From Arachnia propionica (GTDB lineage Bacteria > Actinomycetota > Actinomycetes > Propionibacteriales > Propionibacteriaceae), in NCBI RefSeq assembly GCF_037055325.1, contig NZ_CP146373.1, positions 496,001-560,000 on the forward strand: a stretch of DNA of 64,000 bases. The letters run 5' to 3'. The first letter of the stretch is position 1, and the number at the start of each line of letters is the position of its first letter. Under the pieces are notes generated by a model that saw only the letters and a list, made by a program, of their open reading frames with translations, searched no databases and was not told the origin of the DNA. Positions 56,203 through 64,000 of this stretch are shown piece after piece. The translations under genes were made by a program, and so were the position numbers.

Positions 56203-57039
56203 ATGACTCAGCCACCAGATCCCACATCCGAATACGCGGAGCATTTCCCTCTCCTCCCGGAAGATCCGGTGCGTGTGGGTGATTTCTGGATTGATTCGCG
56301 TCTCGCGGAGAGCCCCGCAGGCGTCATCTACTCTGCACACGCAGATGGGTCGGATCCGGTAATGCTCATCCACCTGCGCGACGGTGCGGCATCAGACCCC
56401 GCTGCACGGGCACGTTTTTCAGGCGAGATCAACGCCATGCACATAGACACCGTCGTGGCCCGCGGCGGTCAGGGCCAAGACGAAGGTCGCATGGCAGTGC
56501 GTTTCCGAGATGAGGATGATGACCCGATCGTCGCTTCTCACCGCCCCCTCGCCCCGTGGGTGGCCCTGGCCTTCTCCGGTTCCCCTGCTGCTGTGGCCGA
56601 AGCACAGCGAGTGCTGGCCGCCGTCGATCTCGTGCACACTCCCCAGCTCGGTTCCCCTGCAGGACCGGATTTCCAGATGCACTGGTGGCAGAACATCCGC
56701 CCGGGAACGTGGCGGATGTGGCCACTTCCCTGGCCTGGCCGCAAGGACCGAGCCGGTTGGCTCACCCTCCTGGCATCTTTCTTGCTGATGCTGCTGCTTG
56801 CCGCCATAGCCGTCTTGTTGGCAATCCTGGTGTTCCAGAACCAACAGAAAGTGTCCCCTCCCGCCCCTGTACCAAGTTCTGCGTCCGCTTCTGGCGGCGG
56901 CTCCACCAGCTCTACCTCCGGGGAACCATCCTCGGGAGAACCCTCTGAACTGGAGAGCCGCAGCGACACCCCCTCGATGGAACAGCCTTCGGGCGATTCT
57001 TCAGGGCCGGGCAGCCCGAGCCCCGAGCGCAAGTTGTAA
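56203..57039 (+). CDS. Single-pass membrane protein with kinase-like N-lobe remnant
   Basis: A 278-residue protein of unknown function. Residues about 20-85 (VRVGDFWIDSRLAESPAGVIYSA, then a short strand and AARARFSGEINAM) look like the N-lobe of an actinobacterial Ser/Thr kinase, but the glycine loop is degraded and the ATP-binding Lys is missing (VMLIHL where VALKVL is expected). No catalytic loop or DFG follows. A helix at about 188-212 leads to a Ser/Pro/Gly/Glu-rich tail outside the cell. The kinase link is my inference. It diverges from moxR. Confidence 0.72.
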   Translation: MTQPPDPTSEYAEHFPLLPEDPVRVGDFWIDSRLAESPAGVIYSAHADGSDPVMLIHLRDGAASDPAARARFSGEINAMHIDTVVARGGQGQDEGRMAVRFRDEDDDPIVASHRPLAPWVALAFSGSPAAVAEAQRVLAAVDLVHTPQLGSPAGPDFQMHWWQNIRPGTWRMWPLPWPGRKDRAGWLTLLASFLLMLLLAAIAVLLAILVFQNQQKVSPPAPVPSSASASGGGSTSSTSGEPSSGEPSELESRSDTPSMEQPSGDSSGPGSPSPERKL

Positions 57040-57156
57040 CCGGCTTTCTTCACATCTATCGCATCCGAGGAACACAGGAAACGTACACGTTGCTCCGGCT
57101 GAATGGTGATCGCCCAGAGGTAGCACCTCTCAATCTCGACCACCAAGGCAACAATC

Positions 57157-57729
57157 ATGCAATTCCTGCCCTATCTGGCCAACATCATCGCGATCTGCAT
57201 CCTCGTCTTCGCCATCTACCTGCCACGACATCACCGTCGTGACCTGGCGGTCGCCTATCTGGGCGTCAACGTCGGCGTCATGGCGGTCTCCATAGGACTT
57301 CTCAACAGCTCTGTGGCAGCTGGACTCGGCCTGGGACTGTTCGGGGTGCTGTCAATCATCCGGCTTCGGTCCGATGAACTAGCCCAGCACGAGGTGGCCT
57401 ACTACTTCAGCTCACTTGCGCTCGGCCTGCTCGGCGGGCTTGGCGGCTCCACCACCACTTACGCCACCATGACTCTCATCGTGGTGGTCCTGGCAGCGGC
57501 AGACTCCTCCTGGTTTCGGCGGGGTACCAAACGTGAGATCGTCAACCTGGAACGGGCAATCACCGATCCCGAAGAACTCCGCTACGAACTGGCCGCCCGT
57601 CTCGGTGGCCGAGTACTCGGTGTGAACGTCCAGCGCCTCGATTTCGTCGCCGACACCACCCTCGTCGAGGTCCGCTACGCCCCGGGAATCGGTCTCCCGG
57701 TCACCGAGAAGGTGGAGGTGCTGCGATGA
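57157..57729 (+). CDS. DUF4956 membrane protein
   Basis: A 190-residue protein with three to four helices in the first 120 residues (for example IIAICILVFAIYLP, ALGLLGGLGGS) and a soluble C-terminal part with RRGTKREIVNLERAITDP. It contains SIIRLRSDEL, the family hallmark. DUF4956 genes are commonly paired with VTC-domain genes, as here, and may form a membrane unit with them. The stop overlaps the VTC start (ATGA). Confidence 0.88.
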   Translation: MQFLPYLANIIAICILVFAIYLPRHHRRDLAVAYLGVNVGVMAVSIGLLNSSVAAGLGLGLFGVLSIIRLRSDELAQHEVAYYFSSLALGLLGGLGGSTTTYATMTLIVVVLAAADSSWFRRGTKREIVNLERAITDPEELRYELAARLGGRVLGVNVQRLDFVADTTLVEVRYAPGIGLPVTEKVEVLR

Positions 57730-58463
57730 GCCTGAGCGATCTTGCACCGGTTTACCTCGATGAGCTCAACGCGACCGCGGAGCTCATGAGCCGGGTGGAC
57801 CGCAAATATCCACTGCACGAGCGCACAGCCGAGGCGATACTCGATTCCCTACCAACCGGCACCAGGGTCCTTGATATCGAGGGAAGAACAGAGTTCAGCT
57901 ACACATCCATCTATTTCGACACCACAGCCCGCGACTCCTACCTGATGGCAGCACGGGGCCGCCCGCACCGGTTCAAGGTGAGGGTCCGCAACTACCAGGA
58001 CTCGGGGGAGGCTTTCCTGGAGGTCAAGACCCGGCGCGGCAGAAACACCGTCAAGGAACGCGTTCCTCACGACCCTTCAGCGCTGTTCGAGATCGCGCCC
58101 GAGCAGTACAGCTTCGTCAACGACCGCCTTGCCGCCGGAGGAATTCGTGGCATCCAGCCGCAGCAGTTGAGACCGAGCCTGGAAACCAGCTACCTGCGCG
58201 CCACGCTGCTCACAGCCGACGGTCGAGCCAGACTCACCCTGGACCGAGAACTCGTCTGGACAGAGAACGGTCGCAGCCTACGGATCCCCCGGCTGGCGAT
58301 CATCGAGACCAAATCCGGCTCAGCACCCAGTTCTGCAGATCGCACCCTCTGGCGCTGTGGCTACCGCCCACAACGGATTTCAAAGTACGCCACCGGCCTC
58401 GCCGCCCTGCATCCCGAACTACCCGCGAACCGCTGGCGCCGCGTCTTGAACCGACACTTCTGA
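57726..58463 (+). CDS. VTC-domain protein (polyphosphate polymerase-like)
   Basis: A 245-residue VTC domain, the catalytic tunnel fold that makes polyphosphate in yeast vacuoles. Charged strands that would line the tunnel are seen: SRVDRKYPL, RFKVRVRNY, FLEVKTRRGRNTVKERV and LAIIETKSGS, with a final RISKYATGLA. No membrane segment; DUF4956 probably anchors it. A third gene usual in such clusters appears as a remnant directly downstream. Polyphosphate synthesis is inferred from the family. Confidence 0.87.
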   Translation: MSLSDLAPVYLDELNATAELMSRVDRKYPLHERTAEAILDSLPTGTRVLDIEGRTEFSYTSIYFDTTARDSYLMAARGRPHRFKVRVRNYQDSGEAFLEVKTRRGRNTVKERVPHDPSALFEIAPEQYSFVNDRLAAGGIRGIQPQQLRPSLETSYLRATLLTADGRARLTLDRELVWTENGRSLRIPRLAIIETKSGSAPSSADRTLWRCGYRPQRISKYATGLAALHPELPANRWRRVLNRHF

Positions 58464-58488
58464 TAACAAGACCACCGATGGACCGAAC

Positions 58489-58663
58489 ATGAAAATGCGA
58501 AGGCCCACACCTGGACACGCCTTGCTCTCGACCGTCGCTGTTCTCACCGGCACCTTCCATCACCGGAGTCGAGCTACGGACAATCGGGACCTCCGGCATG
58601 GCCGATTCCCCCTCCAAGAGCTCCACTCAGGCATTCGTGTTCACAGACCTGAACGGCAGGTGA
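58489..58663 (+). pseudogene. Possible remnant of a third gene of the VTC cluster
   Basis: An ATG at 58489 opens a signal-peptide-like stretch (MKMRRPTPGHALLSTVAVLTG). The next frame then reads ITGVELRTIGTSGMADS and ends FTDLNGR with TGA at 58661-58663. Clusters of this type often carry a secreted CotH-kinase or carbohydrate-binding gene here. The 175-nt size suggests an internal deletion with frameshift. The evidence is thin; it may simply be spacer. Confidence 0.35.
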
Positions 58664-58679
58664 TCCCGGTGAACGCCGG

Positions 58680-58685
58680 TAGCCT
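58680..58685 (+). promoter_or_regulatory. -10 element of the HAD hydrolase gene
   Basis: TAGCCT, 6 nt before the ATG. Leaderless arrangement; no clear -35. Confidence 0.45.
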
Positions 58686-58691
58686 GATGGT

Positions 58692-59486
58692 ATGAAACCG
58701 GCCCTGATCGCCACGGACCTGGATGGCACCTTCCTCGGTGCGAACGCAGTCCTCCTCCAGTCGAACCTGGCAGCGGCACGACGAGCCATCGAAGAGGGTG
58801 TCGTCTTCGTGATCGCTACGGGCAGACCCAGGCGCTGGCTCGACGCTCTGGCGAAGCTGCGTGACCTGGATCCCCTGGTGATCTCCAGCAACGGAGCGGC
58901 TGTTAGCCGGCTGGCGAGTCCTAGCCCGGCTCTCCTCCACCCGATCGAAACGGAACGGGCCCTGGCGTTCGCTGCGGCGCTGCCACCAGAACTCGAGGTT
59001 TCATTCGCAGTGGAGTACGAGTACGGATGGGGTCGCGAACCCGGCTACCCAGTGGGCCACTTTTCCGAGGCAGACCATGTGGCCAGCCTCACGGAGCTGC
59101 TGATGGTCGGCCCAATCATCAAGGTTCTCGCGCGCACCTGCCACGCCGACACCCATGCCTTCTCCCCCGTGGCCATCGCCGCAGCGGATGAGATCCTTCA
59201 GGCCACCTTCTCCTGGCACGATGTGTGCGGCACCGTCGAACTATCGGCGCCGGGCGTCACCAAGGGCACTGCCCTGGCAGAGCTGCTGGAAAAGATCAAC
59301 GTCGACCCGGCCAACGCGGTCGCTTTCGGGGACATGCACAACGACCTGGGGATGCTGGAGCTGGTGGGCCGGGGCTACATCATGGAGGATGCCGATCCGT
59401 GCCTGCTCGATCGTGGTTTCACCCGGATCGGCTCCCATGACGAGGGAGCCGTCGGCGAACAGATCCTGCGCCTGCTGGATGCGTGA
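58692..59486 (+). CDS. HAD-superfamily (Cof-type) phosphatase
   Basis: A 264-residue phosphatase. Motif I is DLDGT with Asp9 nucleophile and Asp11; motif II lies in FVIATGRP; motif III Lys is in TKGTALAELL and motif IV is FGDMHNDLGML. A cap domain of the Cof type sits at about 85-190. Substrates of the family are small sugar phosphates or cofactors. It converges with glyQS; the 77 nt between show nothing. Confidence 0.9.
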   Translation: MKPALIATDLDGTFLGANAVLLQSNLAAARRAIEEGVVFVIATGRPRRWLDALAKLRDLDPLVISSNGAAVSRLASPSPALLHPIETERALAFAAALPPELEVSFAVEYEYGWGREPGYPVGHFSEADHVASLTELLMVGPIIKVLARTCHADTHAFSPVAIAAADEILQATFSWHDVCGTVELSAPGVTKGTALAELLEKINVDPANAVAFGDMHNDLGMLELVGRGYIMEDADPCLLDRGFTRIGSHDEGAVGEQILRLLDA

Positions 59487-59563
59487 CCCACATCGCCCAG
59501 CACCCGCAGGATGAGTGGTCATGACGCCGGGGACCATCCGATCCTGCAGCCGTCCTCAGTGTT

Positions 59564-62611
<3,048 letters not shown>

Positions 62612-62617
62612 CGGGCC

Positions 62618-62623
62618 AGACTA
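62618..62623 (-). promoter_or_regulatory. -10 element of glyQS embedded in the upstream stop codon
   Basis: TAGTCT on the minus strand, 6 nt before the GTG start. Its first three bases are the TAG stop codon of the DUF885 gene. Confidence 0.45.
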
Positions 62624-64000
62624 CCCGGCCAGCACCTCGCGCAGCACGTCAAGCGGCAGTGACCCGACGGCTAGGGCACGGTCGTGGAAGTCGCGCAGGT
62701 CGAATTCCTGCCCAGCCCGGCGGGCCGCGTCGTCGCGGATCTGCTCCCAGATCCGCTGGCCGATGAGATAGCTAGGTGCCTGCCCCGCCCACCCCAGGTA
62801 GCGGTGCAGCTCGAAACGCAGCTGGTTTTCTTCCATGGCGACGTTGTCGCGCAGCAGCTGCCAGCACTTGTCGTGATCCCAGGTCCCGCCACCGTACCGG
62901 TCGAAGGCGGGTTTACCGAGGTGGATTCCCAGGTCGAGAACAACCCGGGTGGCGCGCAACCGTTGGCCGTCAAGCATCCCGAGACGCTCTCCCGGGTTCA
63001 GGAAACCGAACTCATCCATGAGACGCTCCGCGTACAGCGCCCAGCCCTCACCGTGCCCAGAGACCCAGCAGACCAGCGACCGCCAGCGGTTCAGATTCTC
63101 CGCCTGGGCGACGGCCTGCCCGATCTGCAGGTGATGGCCGGGAACGCCTTCATGATGGACGGTGGTTTTCTCCTGCCAGGTGGTGAACTCAGTGACCCCC
63201 GCGGGAACGGACCACCACATACGGCCAGGGCGGGAGAAATCAGCGGATGGTCCGGTGTAGTAGATACCGCCAGTCGCTGAGGGGGCGATCATGCCCTCGA
63301 TGGAGCGTACCCTCGGATCCAGGGTGAAGTACTTCCCGTCGAGGGCCGCGATGGCCTCATCAGCGGTGCGTTGCATCCATTCCCGCAGCGCCTCGGTGCC
63401 GTTCAGCTGGTTTGCCGGATCGGCGTTCAGCACAGCGATCGCCTCAGAGATGGTAGCCCCGGAGCCCACAATCTCACCTGCGATGGCCTCCTGTTCGGCG
63501 GTGATCCGAGCCAGCGCCTCTACCCCCCACTCATAGGTTTCGTCGAGATCGATCCGAGCTCCCAGGAACTCCCGGGAAGCCCGCTGGTAGCGTTCGCGCC
63601 CTACCGCGTCCGTTTCCCGAGCGACGGGGGCCAGGTCCTGGGTGAGGAACCGGACCAGGTCCCCGAAGGCGCTGCGGGCGAGTTCCGCTGCTCGTTGCAG
63701 CTCGGCGCCGAGTGTTCCCTCCCGCCCGGCTTCGGACACCAGCTGGCGGAATCGCGATTTCTCCCCGGCCAGGTCGGTGGCTTGGGCCGCCACGTCGGTT
63801 ACTGCACGGCGGGCCGGGACAATTCCCCGTGTAATGCCTTCACGCAGGGTCTCGATGTAGCCGCTGACAGCGCGGGGCATGCCCGCCATCCGGGATGCGA
63901 TGTTGCTCCAGTCATCATCGCTCCTCGTGGGCATCAGGTCGAAGACATCCCGCAACCACTGGACAGGCGAGTCGATATTGTTGACTGCGGCGAAATGGTC
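62621..64000 (-). CDS. DUF885 family protein, C-terminal part (5' end outside window)
   Basis: About 459 residues of a DUF885 protein are visible; the frame is open to the window edge, so the start is missing. The metallopeptidase-like signature HHEGVPGHHLQ and SGHGEGWALYAERLMDE are present, as are LGIHLGKP and YLGWAGQAPSYLIG. The family is related to gluzincin peptidases and probably binds zinc through HEGxPGH. Substrate unknown. It lies 9 nt upstream of glyQS on the same strand. Confidence 0.88.
   Translation of the reverse strand, partial: DHFAAVNNIDSPVQWLRDVFDLMPTRSDDDWSNIASRMAGMPRAVSGYIETLREGITRGIVPARRAVTDVAAQATDLAGEKSRFRQLVSEAGREGTLGAELQRAAELARSAFGDLVRFLTQDLAPVARETDAVGRERYQRASREFLGARIDLDETYEWGVEALARITAEQEAIAGEIVGSGATISEAIAVLNADPANQLNGTEALREWMQRTADEAIAALDGKYFTLDPRVRSIEGMIAPSATGGIYYTGPSADFSRPGRMWWSVPAGVTEFTTWQEKTTVHHEGVPGHHLQIGQAVAQAENLNRWRSLVCWVSGHGEGWALYAERLMDEFGFLNPGERLGMLDGQRLRATRVVLDLGIHLGKPAFDRYGGGTWDHDKCWQLLRDNVAMEENQLRFELHRYLGWAGQAPSYLIGQRIWEQIRDDAARRAGQEFDLRDFHDRALAVGSLPLDVLREVLAG

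Overview
This window is a stretch of a GC-rich actinobacterial chromosome. Several gene blocks follow the order known from Mycobacterium and Streptomyces: DUF6459-secA-hpf-comF-lpqB-mtrB-mtrA, prfB-ftsE-ftsX-M23-smpB-ssrA, adnA-adnB near cspA/DUF3107/DEAD helicase, and aceE-fasR-fabD-fabH-acp-fabF-DUF3145. A eukaryotic-like double-length phosphofructokinase, an alpha-beta fused glycyl-tRNA synthetase and a tmRNA tag ending in FALAA would suit a relative of the Propionibacteriaceae. That placement is an inference; no rRNA is present to settle it.

Layout. 1-6.5 kb: the 3' end of a topoisomerase IV A-type gene with a carbonic anhydrase, a ClbS/DfsB-type gene destroyed by a complete ISAs1-family insertion, the topoisomerase IV B-type gene, and a small zinc-ribbon protein. 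6.5-15.6 kb: the AdnAB helicase-nuclease, a cold-shock protein, a PP2C phosphatase, DUF3107 and a DEAD-box helicase. 15.7-29.5 kb: trpS, a PHP phosphoesterase, three small conserved actinobacterial genes, SecA, the ribosome hibernation factor, ComF, the MtrAB-LpqB signalling system, an AlgH-like protein and a GH13 glycosidase. 29.5-36 kb: tmRNA, SmpB, an M23 peptidoglycan hydrolase, FtsEX, RF2, a YqeY-like protein and tRNA-Val. 36-43 kb: an unknown membrane protein, tandem-domain phosphofructokinase, DUF3052 and pyruvate dehydrogenase E1. 43-50 kb: an orphan sugar-binding lipoprotein, then the fatty-acid regulator and the type II fatty acid synthesis operon. 50-64 kb: an S9 peptidase, a MoxR-DUF58-VWA-VWA operon, a membrane protein with a kinase-like N-lobe, DUF4956 and VTC polyphosphate-type genes with a decayed third gene, a HAD phosphatase, fused glycyl-tRNA synthetase and a partial DUF885 protein.

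How it works together. Most of the window is housekeeping: DNA topology and break repair, protein export, cell-envelope signalling and division, ribosome rescue and the carbon route from phosphofructokinase through pyruvate dehydrogenase to fatty acids. The only recent mobile DNA is the insertion sequence at 2.4-3.7 kb. I see no CRISPR array, prophage, defence island or biosynthetic cluster. The most striking window-wide pattern is that at least thirteen genes carry a TANNNT -10 hexamer 6-10 nt (usually 6 or 7) before the start codon, which predicts leaderless transcripts and helps fix several start codons.
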